Part shown: positions 18,737 to 27,080 of the stretch, piece after piece
How the letters are laid out: each line of letters begins with the position of its first letter
How positions within the stretch are numbered: the first letter of the stretch is position 1
Origin: Devosia geojensis
Lineage (GTDB): Bacteria; Pseudomonadota; Alphaproteobacteria; Rhizobiales; Devosiaceae
Reading direction: 5' to 3'
Assembly (NCBI RefSeq): GCF_000969415.1
Contig: NZ_JZEX01000061.1
Location: 124,001 to 188,000, forward strand
Length of the DNA: 64,000 nucleotides
The notes under the pieces: model-generated
What the model saw: the letters and a program-made list of their open reading frames with translations, nothing else
What the model was told of the DNA's origin: nothing
Database searches by the model: none
Position numbers and translations under genes: made by a program

Positions 18737-19459
18737 TCAGGCCGCCTCGGTTTCATCCTCTGCGTCATCGCCGCCATTGTCCCCACCACCCCCTGTCGAC
18801 GGTTCGGGAATGCGCACGTTGGTGACGTCGGTGAGCTTGATCTTGGAGGTGCCGACGGTCAGCACCGGCACCTCGCCGGAGAAGTCGACGGCCGAGACGA
18901 CGCCGGTGGTGGCGGTGGTGACGTTGACGTAGTTGCCGGCAAGGTTCTTGGCGACGATGGAGATGGTGTAGGTGCCGTCGGGCTTGATGTTGCCGTCCGA
19001 ACCGCGCCCATCCCAGATGAACTGCCCTTCGCCCTGCGCGAGCGAGCCGGTTTCGGTATAAACGACGTTGCCCAGGGCATCCTTGATGGTCACGGTCGCG
19101 TCCGATGCGGTGGCGGCGGAGGGGAAGCCCCAGACGGCATAGCCGCCCGAGAGGTCCGCCTTGTCGCCCGCGGCCGTCACTTCCTTGCCGATATAGGAGA
19201 CGGCGTCGGTGTTGACCGCCGCCTGGTTGGACAGCATCAGCGCCTCGAGGAACTGGTTGGTCTTCAACTGCTGCTCGACGGAGGTGAACTGCACCAGCTG
19301 CTGGGTGAACTGGTTGGTGTCCATCGGGTCGAGCGGGTTCTGGTGCTTGAGCTGCGTCGTCAGGATCTGCAGGAAGGTATCGAAGTTGTCGGCGATGCTC
19401 GTCCGGCTGCTGTCGAGTGTGCTGCTGCTGTTCGTCGTGGAAACGCCGCTGACGGTCAC
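18737..19459 (-). CDS. flgD: Flagellar hook assembly scaffold FlgD
   Basis: A 240-residue hook-cap protein. The N-terminal motif FDTFLQILTTQLKHQNPLDPMD followed by TNQFTQQLVQFTSVEQQ is diagnostic of FlgD. The C-terminal part contains the FlgD Ig-like domain (WDGRGSDGNIKPDGTYTI). An acidic low-complexity tail (GGGGDNGGDDAEDE) ends the protein. It follows fliK by 13 bases on the same strand; the two work together in hook growth and length control. Confidence 0.93.
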   Translation of the reverse strand: MTVSGVSTTNSSSTLDSSRTSIADNFDTFLQILTTQLKHQNPLDPMDTNQFTQQLVQFTSVEQQLKTNQFLEALMLSNQAAVNTDAVSYIGKEVTAAGDKADLSGGYAVWGFPSAATASDATVTIKDALGNVVYTETGSLAQGEGQFIWDGRGSDGNIKPDGTYTISIVAKNLAGNYVNVTTATTGVVSAVDFSGEVPVLTVGTSKIKLTDVTNVRIPEPSTGGGGDNGGDDAEDETEAA

Positions 19460-19472
19460 GCCGGCCTCCTAA

Positions 19473-20876
19473 TCAAGCAAGAATATTGACGCCGCCGGCA
19501 CTTGCGGTGCCGCGGTATAGGGTGACGACAGGCGCCGGGATCGCATCGTCCGCTTCGCCGGCAGGCGCGTCGGCAACGGTCGGCGTCTTGCCGCCCTGCT
19601 GCCCCTGGTCCTGCTGGGCGAACGGATTCTGCTTCAGCGAGAATTCCAGGCTGGTCTTGGCGCCATCGAGCCCGGCCTGGGCGAGGGCGCGTTCGAGCGT
19701 CCTCTGGTCACGCTGCATGAGGTCCAGGGTTTCGGCCTTTTCCACCGCAAGCCGGGCGGTGACGTTGCCGGCATGGTCGATCTCCATGCGCACGTCGATC
19801 CGGCCGAGCTCGGGCGGATCGAGGCGGATCTGGAAATGCGTATTGCCCTGCTGCACCTGGCGGGAGATCTCGAAGGCGATCTGCGGCAGGTTGAGTTGCT
19901 GTTGCGAGGTCTGGTAGCCGGCGACGACCGGCCGGGCGACCGGCGCGGTCTCGATCCGCGTGCCCGTCTGAACGGCGATCTCGGCCGCCGTGTTCGGCGT
20001 TTCGGCGTCGGCCGTCAGGCGCGCCAGGGATTCCGGTTGCGGCGCCTGTCGGGTTGCCGCGCGCATCACGCTATCATCGGCCTCGCCGCCGCCGGCGGAC
20101 TGACCTCTGCCGAGCGCATCGCTCAGCCGGGCGTCGGCGGAAAGGGTGGGGCTCTCCGACTTCGCGCCTGGCTTGCCGGCGGCGAGAGCGGCGATACGGG
20201 CTTCGAGATCAGGCGGGAGCCCCTCACCGTCGAGCCCGAGTTCGGCAAGGGTGGCGCCATCGCCGAGGGCGGCGGCGAAGGCGCCGAGTTTTGCCCCGAC
20301 CGACCGGGCAAGCGCTGCCTCCTCGCGATTGTCGCCACCGAGCTTTCCGGCCAGATCAGCGAGGAGCCCGGCGAGGCGTTCGGTCGGGGAAGCATCGTCC
20401 TTGATGAGGTTTGCGCCCATCCGGGTAAGCTCGGTTTCGCTCGGAGCAGGCGAAAGCGGCAGATCGAGCATAGCCGCAAGCGCGTCGAGCAGCTCGTCTA
20501 TCTTGGCGAGATCCTGTTCGTCGGGGTCGTCGGCGAGGCCCGACAGGCGCTCGATCAACTCGGCGAGGAGCTTTTGCGGGTCGGTTGAGTCTTCGGGGAG
20601 CTCGATGCCCGCCGCCTGCGCCAGCTCCGCCAGGGAAAGCTTGCCCGCCTGCCCGGCGATCTGCACGCCGACGAGTGCTCCGGCCTCGAATTCCAGCTCG
20701 ACGGGTTTGCCGAACAGGTCCTCGATGCCGGCCTTGAGCGCCGCGGCGTCGGAGGCTCCACCGGTCAGGGCCGCAAGCAGAGCTTCGAAACCTGTCGGCG
20801 CGGCATTGGCCGAAGATGCACCACCGCTGCTGAAAGCGGAAACCGATCCGGATGCGGAACTGACGAGAAGCGGCAC
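19473..20876 (-). CDS. fliK: Flagellar hook-length control protein FliK
   Basis: A 467-residue protein if started at the GTG at 20874-20876, which has AGGGA upstream; an ATG at 20942 would add 22 arginine-rich residues that do not look like a FliK start. The C-terminal Flg_hook domain is clear (FQIRLDPPELGRIDVRMEID, about residue 360 onward). The long N-terminal part is Ala/Leu/Asp-rich and low in complexity, as usual for the ruler region. It is exported and measures hook length, then switches export specificity. Confidence 0.85.
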   Translation of the reverse strand: MPLLVSSASGSVSAFSSGGASSANAAPTGFEALLAALTGGASDAAALKAGIEDLFGKPVELEFEAGALVGVQIAGQAGKLSLAELAQAAGIELPEDSTDPQKLLAELIERLSGLADDPDEQDLAKIDELLDALAAMLDLPLSPAPSETELTRMGANLIKDDASPTERLAGLLADLAGKLGGDNREEAALARSVGAKLGAFAAALGDGATLAELGLDGEGLPPDLEARIAALAAGKPGAKSESPTLSADARLSDALGRGQSAGGGEADDSVMRAATRQAPQPESLARLTADAETPNTAAEIAVQTGTRIETAPVARPVVAGYQTSQQQLNLPQIAFEISRQVQQGNTHFQIRLDPPELGRIDVRMEIDHAGNVTARLAVEKAETLDLMQRDQRTLERALAQAGLDGAKTSLEFSLKQNPFAQQDQGQQGGKTPTVADAPAGEADDAIPAPVVTLYRGTASAGGVNILA

Positions 20877-21127
20877 TTTACTGGGCGTCCCTGACAAAAC
20901 ACATGTCCGACTGTTGCGATGCAAGCGCCTTGCCAGATGCATGTGCCTAGAGGATTTCCTTTGAAATCAATTGTTTGGGTGGATCGTTCTCCAATCCGCA
21001 CGGGCGTCGGCGGCAGGATTGTCCGGGCGATGCGGCAAAAGCTGCCGAGCACGGATGTTGCGGGAGCGGCGGGAAAGGATTAGAGACGGCGCCGACATAC
21101 ATGCCGCTGGCTCTTGACCCCAACCGG

Positions 21128-22288
21128 ATGACCTTGAACATGCTCAACTCGCTTGATCTGCCCAAGCGCCCTGAGGACACACGCGTCGTCGTCGCGATGT
21201 CCGGGGGCGTCGATTCCTCGGTCGTTGCCGGGCTCCTCGCCCGGCAGGGCTATGAGGTGCTGGGCGTCACCCTCCAGCTCTACGATCACGGCGAAGCCAC
21301 GCACCGCAAGGGCGCGTGCTGCGCCGGCCAGGACATCCACGATGCGCGCCGGGTCGCCGCAAAGCTCGGCATCCCGCACTACGTGCTCGATTACGAGGAG
21401 CGCTTCCGCAACGCCGTCATCGAGCCCTTCGCCAACGCCTACCAGCAGGGCGAGACGCCGGTGCCTTGCATCGCCTGCAACCAGTCGGTCAAGTTCGTCG
21501 ACCTGATGGCGGTGGCCCAGGACCTCGGCGCGGACGTGCTCGCCACCGGCCACTATGTGCAGACGCGGCTCGAGGACGGGCGGCGCAAGCTCTACCGCCC
21601 GGTCGATTCGGACCGCGACCAGAGCTATTTCCTCTTTGCCACCACGCAGGAGCAGCTCAATTTCCTGCGCTTTCCGCTGGGCGGCATAGGAAAGGCGGAG
21701 GTGCGTGAGCTTGCCCGCGAGATGGGGCTGGAGATCGCCGAAAAGCACGACAGCCAGGACATCTGCTTCGTGCCGCAGGGCAAGTACGCCGACATCATCC
21801 GCAAGATGCATCCGGAGGCCATCGCCGAAGGTGAGATCGTCCATCTCGACGGGCGGGTGCTGGGCCGCCACAACGGGATCGTCAACTACACCATCGGCCA
21901 GCGCAAGGGCCTCGGCATCGCTGCGCAGGAGCCTCTCTACGTCGTCAAGCTCGAGCACCGCACCGGCCGCGTCATCGTCGGCCCGCGCGAGGCGTTGAAG
22001 ACCCATACGGTGAGGCTGCGTGACGTCAATTGGCTCGGTGAGCGCCCGCTCGCGGAGTTCTCCGCCGGCAATGGGGCGCCGGTCGAGGTCAAGGTGCGCT
22101 CCACCCGCGGCCTACAGTCCGGCGTCGTCTCGATGCAGGGCGGGGAGGTCTTCGTCACCCTCGTTGCCGGCGAGTACGGCGTCTCACCGGGCCAGGCCTG
22201 CGTCTTCTATGCCGACGACTCGCAGACCTCGCAGGTGCTCGGCGGCGGCTTCATCGCCGAAGCGGTGCCAACGGCGTTCGCGGCTTGA
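21128..22288 (+). CDS. mnmA: tRNA-specific 2-thiouridylase MnmA
   Basis: A 386-residue enzyme that thiolates U34 of tRNAs for Lys, Glu and Gln. The PP-loop SGGVDSS is at about residues 25-31. The catalytic cysteine lies in TPVPCIACN, and a second conserved Cys in DSQDICFVP. The central and C-terminal RNA-binding domains ([22 protein letters not shown] near the end) are full length. The start is uncertain: ATGs at 21101, 21128 and 21140 are all in frame and none has a strong ribosome site; relatives start close to the 21140 position. Confidence 0.92.
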   Translation: MTLNMLNSLDLPKRPEDTRVVVAMSGGVDSSVVAGLLARQGYEVLGVTLQLYDHGEATHRKGACCAGQDIHDARRVAAKLGIPHYVLDYEERFRNAVIEPFANAYQQGETPVPCIACNQSVKFVDLMAVAQDLGADVLATGHYVQTRLEDGRRKLYRPVDSDRDQSYFLFATTQEQLNFLRFPLGGIGKAEVRELAREMGLEIAEKHDSQDICFVPQGKYADIIRKMHPEAIAEGEIVHLDGRVLGRHNGIVNYTIGQRKGLGIAAQEPLYVVKLEHRTGRVIVGPREALKTHTVRLRDVNWLGERPLAEFSAGNGAPVEVKVRSTRGLQSGVVSMQGGEVFVTLVAGEYGVSPGQACVFYADDSQTSQVLGGGFIAEAVPTAFAA

Positions 22289-22296
22289 AAGGAGCC

Positions 22297-22330
22297 ATAA
22301 CGTCTTGCGTTATATAACGTTACGCGTTAT
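22297..22330. promoter_or_regulatory. Double HigA operator overlapping the higBA promoter
   Basis: Two abutting 17-base palindromes, ATAACG-N5-CGTTAT at 22297-22313 and again at 22314-22330, with all four half-sites identical. TATAAC-like -10 sequences fall inside them. They end six bases before the higB ATG, so bound antitoxin would cover the promoter. Assignment to HigA comes from position and symmetry. Confidence 0.8.
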
Positions 22331-22336
22331 AAGTGC

Positions 22337-22621
22337 ATGATCCGGGGCTTTGCCGATTCCGAAACCGAACTGATCTGGTCCGGCCGGCGGAGCCGGAAGT
22401 TACCGCCCGATATTCAGGCCACGGCGCTCCGCAAGTTGCGTCTGCTCAATCAGGCGCGGGTGCTGGCGGACCTGCGGGTTCCGCCGGGCAATCGTCTGGA
22501 GCTGCTTAAAGGCAATAGAGCCGGGCAGTACAGCATCCGGATCAACGAGCAATGGCGCATTTGCTTCATCTGGCAGGAAGGAGGACCGAGCAGTGTCGAA
22601 ATCGTCGGCTATCATGACTGA
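22337..22621 (+). CDS. higB: HigB-type mRNA interferase toxin
   Basis: A 94-residue toxin of the RelE/HigB family, expected to cut mRNA at the ribosome. The features are RLELLKGNRAGQYSIRINEQWRICFIW and the final EIVGYHD, the conserved ending of the plasmid-maintenance killer protein family. The toxin gene comes first, the usual order for higBA. No ribosome site is evident between the operators and the ATG, so the message may be leaderless or nearly so. It overlaps higA by 29 bases. Confidence 0.92.
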   Translation: MIRGFADSETELIWSGRRSRKLPPDIQATALRKLRLLNQARVLADLRVPPGNRLELLKGNRAGQYSIRINEQWRICFIWQEGGPSSVEIVGYHD

Positions 22622-22913
22622 TATGGACCTTCTGCCCAACCCGCATCCCGGTGAGATTCTGCTCGAAGAATTCCTAAAGCCGATGGGGCTCAGCCAGAAT
22701 GCGCTGGCTCGCGCTGTGCACGTTCCACCCCGCCGTATCAACGAGATCGTACTCGGCAAGCGGGCGATGACAGCCGATACCGATCTGCGATTGGCGCGGT
22801 ATTTCGGCGTGTCGGAAGGATTTTTCCTCGGCCTGCAGGCAGATCACGACCTGATGGAACGACGGCGGGCTATAGAGGGCGACCTCGAGACGATCACGCC
22901 ACGAGCCGCTTAG
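22593..22913 (+). CDS. higA: HigA antitoxin
   Basis: A 106-residue XRE-family antitoxin with NPHPGEILLEEFLKPMGLSQNALA, the HigA signature, and a helix-turn-helix at about residues 28-60. It binds HigB and represses its own operon. The GTG at 22593 is preferred because AAGGAGG sits eight bases before it; ATGs at 22614 and 22623 lack such a site. The strong ribosome site inside the higB frame would favour antitoxin over toxin synthesis. Confidence 0.9.
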   Translation: MSKSSAIMTDMDLLPNPHPGEILLEEFLKPMGLSQNALARAVHVPPRRINEIVLGKRAMTADTDLRLARYFGVSEGFFLGLQADHDLMERRRAIEGDLETITPRAA

Positions 22914-23072
22914 TCCCCATTCCCCGCCGCCTGCTGCTGCCTCGACAGCGTCGTTCTGCCGCCAGATCGAGAGGTTGGAGCTGATCGCTGCAACGATGAA
23001 AGTCAGCGCGACGACACCCAGCACGATGAGCAGGATGCGGCCCCGGGTATTGTTCGGCTTGCCTTCATCCAT
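22674..23072 (-). CDS. Small membrane protein, frameshifted at its 3' end
   Basis: Reading left from an ATG at 23072 with GGGGAG upstream, the first 40 residues give a short charged start followed by one clear transmembrane helix (ILLIVLGVVALTFIVAAISS). After about residue 47 the frame enters a G-rich run and continues antisense through most of higA without meaningful sequence. A one-base shift in that run would end the protein as ...NGD at a TAA beside the higA stop. The probable original gene is therefore only about 50 codons (near 22915-23072). Function unknown. Confidence 0.35.
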   Translation of the reverse strand: MDEGKPNNTRGRILLIVLGVVALTFIVAAISSNLSIWRQNDAVEAAAGGGEWGLSGSWRDRLEVALYSPPSFHQVVICLQAEEKSFRHAEIPRQSQIGIGCHRPLAEYDLVDTAGWNVHSASQRILAEPHRL

Positions 23073-23215
23073 GGTCCCGCGCTCCCCGTTTTTGTCGCCC
23101 CATTGGGCGGGCGATGAAATTTTTCTAAGCTCATCCCCAAGGATCGTGCGTCGAGCCGCGTCCTAAGGTCAAGGCGCTTGGGTGAAGCGTCCGGACGCGC
23201 ACGGGGAGGACTGCG

Positions 23216-23245
23216 ATGGAGATTGGGCTTTGTCGGAAGCGGTGA
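23216..23245 (+). CDS. Possible 9-residue leader peptide before the ECF sigma gene
   Basis: An ATG seven bases after GGGGAGGA opens a nine-codon frame (MEIGLCRKR) whose TGA overlaps the ATG of the sigma gene (TGATG at 23243-23247). This is the arrangement of a translationally coupled leader. Its ribosome site is much better than any for the sigma gene itself. Seen in sequence; the coupling role is inference. Confidence 0.4.
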   Translation: MEIGLCRKR

Positions 23246-23793
23246 TGCCGCTCACGGCGGATGCGGCCGATACCGAGACAGATGTCGCCGATCTCGTGAC
23301 CCTGGCGCGGGCAGGGGATCGACAGGCCTTCGTCTCGCTCGTCTCGACACACTATGACTTCGTCTATCGCACGGCCTATCGCTGGTGCGGAAACCGCAGC
23401 GATGCTGAGGACGTGGCGCAGGAGGTGTCGATCAAGCTCGCGGCCGCCATCGCAGCGTTCGATGGGCGCTCCAAGTTTTCGAGCTGGCTCTACCGCATCA
23501 CGCTCAATGCCGTGCGCGACATGCAGCGGGCAAGGGCCCGGCGCGGCCGGCACGTCACCGCCCTGGCCGAGGTCAGCCCGCAGTCCGCTCCGCCAGAGCA
23601 GGAGGACGCGGCGGCGACGCGCCAGCTCTGGGCGGCGGTACGGGCCCTGCCCGACAAGCAGCGCGACGCGGTGCTGCTGGTCTATGCCGAGGACCTCACC
23701 CACGCTGCCGCCGCCGAAATCATGGGGTGCCGGGAGGCGACCGTCTCCTGGCACATCTTTGAAGCCAGAAAGACCCTGAGGGGGTTCCTATGA
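23245..23793 (+). CDS. ECF-type RNA polymerase sigma factor
   Basis: A 182-residue group-4 sigma factor. Region 2 is seen in YDFVYRTAYRWCGNRSDAEDVAQEV and region 4 in LPDKQRDAVLLVYAEDLTHAAAAEIMGCREATVSWHIFEARKTL, where the usual Arg of the recognition helix is replaced by WHIF. The ATG at 23245 is preferred because of the TGATG overlap with a leader; an in-frame GTG at 23182 would add 21 residues. Its stop overlaps the next gene by four bases, so it is coupled to the von Willebrand protein, which may act as its membrane-bound partner. Confidence 0.87.
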   Translation: MPLTADAADTETDVADLVTLARAGDRQAFVSLVSTHYDFVYRTAYRWCGNRSDAEDVAQEVSIKLAAAIAAFDGRSKFSSWLYRITLNAVRDMQRARARRGRHVTALAEVSPQSAPPEQEDAAATRQLWAAVRALPDKQRDAVLLVYAEDLTHAAAAEIMGCREATVSWHIFEARKTLRGFL

Positions 23794-25772
23794 GCACCGA
23801 ACCGAACATCGATCCACTGGCGCGCCTCGGCGGCATCGAAGCTCCGGCCGCGGACGCGGCGGCACGCACCCGCGCCATCGCCGCTGCGACGGCTGCCTTC
23901 GAGAAAGAATCTTCGCCGGGCGCCCAAGGAAAGCGCTGGGGCGAGCGTCTCAAGTCCATCTTTCCAACCTTTCAGGGAAACTGGATCATGGACACGCGCA
24001 TTCCCATCGCCACGGCCGCCGTCGCGCTCCTCCTCCTGCCACTCGGCTACCAGCTCTATTCGACCACCTCGATGACGCCGCCCGTCGTGCAGCAGCCGGC
24101 GGTCGCGCCGGCCCCGGCTCCGGAGCCGGCCGAAATGGGCGAGGAGGCGGATACCGCCGCCGAAGTGCCGGTTGCGGCACCCGAGCCCGTCATGGCCGAA
24201 CGGGCCAAGACCGTCGTGGTCCCGCAGTCCGGCGCCGCCTCGCCCACAATGGACATGGAAGCGATGCCCGCCCCCGCGCCGATGGCGCCGAGCCTGATGG
24301 CGACGGGGATGGCCGCGCCTGCCGATGCGATGATGGCGATGCCGGAAGCCTCCGGCGACGCGTTCGCCGCCTTCGACGAGCAGCCGGTCAAGTCCGTCGC
24401 CGAAGAGCCGGTCTCGACCTTCTCTATCGATGTCGATACCGCGAGCTACTCCTATGTGCGCCGCATGCTCGAGGACGGGCAGGTGCCGTCCCCCGACGCC
24501 GTGCGCATCGAGGAGATGATCAACTATTTCCCCTACGACTACGCCGCGCCGGAGGACGCCGAGACGCCGTTCGCCTCGACCGTCGCGCTCTATCCGACGC
24601 CGTGGAACCCCACGACGCGCCTCCTCCACATCGGCATCAAGGGCTACGAACCCCCGGTCGCGGTGGACAGGCCCAGCAACCTCGTCTTTCTCATCGATAC
24701 TTCGGGATCGATGGACGAGCCCGACAAGCTGCCGCTCCTGAAGCGCGCCTTCCGCCTGCTCGTCGAGCAGCTGTCGGACAACGACACGATCTCGATCGTC
24801 ACCTATGCCGGCTCGGCCGGCGTGGCGCTGGAACCGACCTCGGCCGGCGACAAGGCCAAGATCCTCGCCGCGCTCGACAACCTCTGGGCTGGCGGTTCAA
24901 CGGCCGGAGTCGAGGGCATCGAGCTTGCCTACCAGCTGGCCGAAAAGGCGAAGGTCGAGGGCGGCGTCAACCGGGTGATCCTCGCCACCGACGGCGATTT
25001 CAATGTCGGCATCTCCGACCCGCAGGAGCTCGAAGACTTCATCGCGCAAAAGCGCGGCAGCGGAGTCTTCCTCTCCGTCCTCGGTTTCGGTGCCGGTAAT
25101 CTCGGCGACGACACCATGCAGAGCCTTGCCCAGAGCGGCAACGGCAACGCCAGCTACATCTCGAGCTTCCGCGAGGCGCAGAAGGTGCTCGTCGAGGAGA
25201 TGGGCGGCACGCTCGAAACCATCGCCAAGGACGTCAAGATCCAGGTCGAGTTCAACCCCGCCATGGTCTCGGAGTACCGGCTCGTCGGCTATGAGACGCG
25301 CACGCTCAACCGCGAGGATTTCAACAACGACAAGGTCGATGCCGGGGAAATCGGCGCGGGCCATACCGTCACCGCGATCTACGAAGTGACGCCGGCGGGC
25401 TCCGATGGCGCGCTGATCGACTCGCTGCGCTACGGCTCGGATGAGCCGGCCGCCGGCGGCAACTCGGACGAATACGCGTTCCTGCGGATGCGCTACAAGC
25501 TGCCCGACAGCGACGTCAGCCAGCTTATCGAAACGCCGGTGACGGCCGAGGTCGCCTATGACGACATCACCTCGGCGCCCGCCGACATGCGCTTCGCCGC
25601 CGCCGTCGCCGCCTTCGGGCAGAAGCTCAAGGGCTCCGTCTATGCCGGCGATATGGATTGGCAGACGATCCGCGCGCTCGCCCAGGGTGCCCGTGGGAAA
25701 GACGAAGCCGGCTACCGCGCCGAGTTCGTCCAGCTCGTCGACCTTGCGGCCTCGCTGAGGCCGGACCGGTAG
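23790..25772 (+). CDS. Membrane-anchored von Willebrand A protein (YfbK-like), possible anti-sigma partner
   Basis: A 660-residue protein. Residues 1-70 are cytoplasmic, 71-90 form a single transmembrane helix, and 100-200 are a Pro/Ala/Met-rich linker. Then comes the YfbK-type N-domain (STFSIDVDTASYSYVRRML at about 210) and a vWA domain with an intact MIDAS motif DTSGSM (303-308), followed by a C-terminal DUF3520-like part. The layout, a short cytoplasmic head before one helix encoded directly after an ECF sigma gene with overlapping start and stop, is that of an anti-sigma factor whose sensor is a periplasmic vWA domain. The head has no recognisable zinc anti-sigma motif, so this role is inferred from context. 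Confidence 0.85.
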   Translation: MSTEPNIDPLARLGGIEAPAADAAARTRAIAAATAAFEKESSPGAQGKRWGERLKSIFPTFQGNWIMDTRIPIATAAVALLLLPLGYQLYSTTSMTPPVVQQPAVAPAPAPEPAEMGEEADTAAEVPVAAPEPVMAERAKTVVVPQSGAASPTMDMEAMPAPAPMAPSLMATGMAAPADAMMAMPEASGDAFAAFDEQPVKSVAEEPVSTFSIDVDTASYSYVRRMLEDGQVPSPDAVRIEEMINYFPYDYAAPEDAETPFASTVALYPTPWNPTTRLLHIGIKGYEPPVAVDRPSNLVFLIDTSGSMDEPDKLPLLKRAFRLLVEQLSDNDTISIVTYAGSAGVALEPTSAGDKAKILAALDNLWAGGSTAGVEGIELAYQLAEKAKVEGGVNRVILATDGDFNVGISDPQELEDFIAQKRGSGVFLSVLGFGAGNLGDDTMQSLAQSGNGNASYISSFREAQKVLVEEMGGTLETIAKDVKIQVEFNPAMVSEYRLVGYETRTLNREDFNNDKVDAGEIGAGHTVTAIYEVTPAGSDGALIDSLRYGSDEPAAGGNSDEYAFLRMRYKLPDSDVSQLIETPVTAEVAYDDITSAPADMRFAAAVAAFGQKLKGSVYAGDMDWQTIRALAQGARGKDEAGYRAEFVQLVDLAASLRPDR

Positions 25773-25782
25773 AGTATGGCAC

Positions 25783-25941
25783 CCTTTCCCTTCTCCCCTT
25801 GTGGGAGAAGGTGCCCCGAAGGGGCGGATGAGGGGTCCGCGATAGCGCCACAAGCGCGGGAGCACGAGACAGCATCGCAGACCCCTTACGCAGATTTTCC
25901 GCTGAACGCGGAAAATCTGTCCCTCTCCCACAGGGGGAGAG
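25783..25941. repeat. C-rich palindromic intergenic repeat (copy 3) with nested hairpin
   Basis: Fills the gap between the convergent vWA and VOC-dioxygenase genes. Outer parts CCCTTCTCCCC...and...GGGGAGAGGGA resemble copies 1 and 2. Inside is a perfect 12-base stem, CAGATTTTCCGC (25891-25902) with GCGGAAAATCTG (25908-25919), around a 5-base loop. It may double as a terminator. Confidence 0.7.
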
Positions 25942-25956
25942 GGATGGGGCGCCAAA

Positions 25957-26907
25957 CTACGCCAGCGGCTTCAGCCCCGCCTCGATCGAAGCCCTATGCG
26001 GCTCGAGGAACGGCGGCAGCGACAGGCTTTCGCCGAGCGTCTCCAGCGGTTCGTCGGCGGTAAAGCCGGGGACGTCGGTGGCGATCTCGAAGAGGATGCC
26101 GTTGGGCTCGCGGAAGTAGAGCGAGGTGAAGTAGTAGCGCTCCACCTCACCGCTCGAACGCAGGCCTGCTTCGGAGACCCGCGCGATCCACTGGCGCAGC
26201 GTCTCCTGGTCGGGCGTGCGGAACGCCACGTGGTGGACGCCGCCGGCGCCGGGCCGCACGAAGTCGAGATCGGGCTGCACGGCAACGTGCAGCTCGGCCG
26301 AAGGTCCGCCCGGTCCCATCTCGAAAACGTGGACATCGCCGGTTTTGGTGCGGTCGGGATAGGTCCTCGCCTCGCGCATGTTCATTACCTGCGTCAAGAC
26401 CCGCGCGGTCGGCTCGAGCCGCGGCACGCTCATGGTGATGGGGCCGAGGCCGATGATCTGCTTGTCGGCCGGCACCGGGCTCTTCTCCCAGGCCTTGGCG
26501 GTATTGGCCGGATCGACGACCAGCCGGAAGCGCTGGCCCTCGAAATCCTCGAACTCGAGCGAGACATGCCCGAACCGCTCCTTGATGGCGCTGACGCCAA
26601 CGCCGGAATTCTGCAGGTGGTCCTTCCACCATTCGAGCGTTTCCTCACTGTCGACGCGCAGGCCCGTGCGCACGATCGAGTGCGTGCCGCGTTTTTCGGG
26701 CGCGGCAGGAAAATCGAAGAAGGTCAGGTCCGCGCCGGGCGAGGCGACGCCGTCGCCGTAGAAGAGGTGATACGCCGTGGTGTCGTCCTGGTTAACCGTC
26801 TTCTTGATGAGCCGCATGCCGAGGGTCTGCGTATAGAATTTCAGGTTGCGCGGGGCCTGAGCCGTCACCGCCGTCAGGTGGTGGATGCCGCCGAGTTCGA
26901 GGGTCAT
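25957..26907 (-). CDS. Ring-cleaving-type VOC dioxygenase
   Basis: A 316-residue protein with two VOC domains, each built as a beta-alpha-beta-beta-beta pair. Metal-ligand positions are visible as [10 protein letters not shown] (His, residues 6-7), HHVAFRTP in the second half and [11 protein letters not shown] near the C-terminus (Glu). This is the pattern of MhqO/LinE-like extradiol-type dioxygenases annotated as ring-cleaving. The ATG at 26905-26907 follows AGGAGA; an upstream extension of 18 codons is not supported. It stands alone between a repeat and udgX, so its substrate, perhaps a hydroquinone, is a family-level guess. Confidence 0.8.
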   Translation of the reverse strand: MTLELGGIHHLTAVTAQAPRNLKFYTQTLGMRLIKKTVNQDDTTAYHLFYGDGVASPGADLTFFDFPAAPEKRGTHSIVRTGLRVDSEETLEWWKDHLQNSGVGVSAIKERFGHVSLEFEDFEGQRFRLVVDPANTAKAWEKSPVPADKQIIGLGPITMSVPRLEPTARVLTQVMNMREARTYPDRTKTGDVHVFEMGPGGPSAELHVAVQPDLDFVRPGAGGVHHVAFRTPDQETLRQWIARVSEAGLRSSGEVERYYFTSLYFREPNGILFEIATDVPGFTADEPLETLGESLSLPPFLEPHRASIEAGLKPLA

Positions 26908-27080
26908 GTCGTGTCTCCTGAAAGGCGCGTGTTCATGCGCCGTTTGCCTTGCCCAACACATAGGACGGTTCGCCTTGCCACGTCAGGCGGACAACGCCGA
27001 CAGGCCGTTGCCGATTCTCGAACGATATGCATCGCAACTGGCGCGGTGGTTGCCCGTTTCTCAAAGGAATGGAGCATGCC

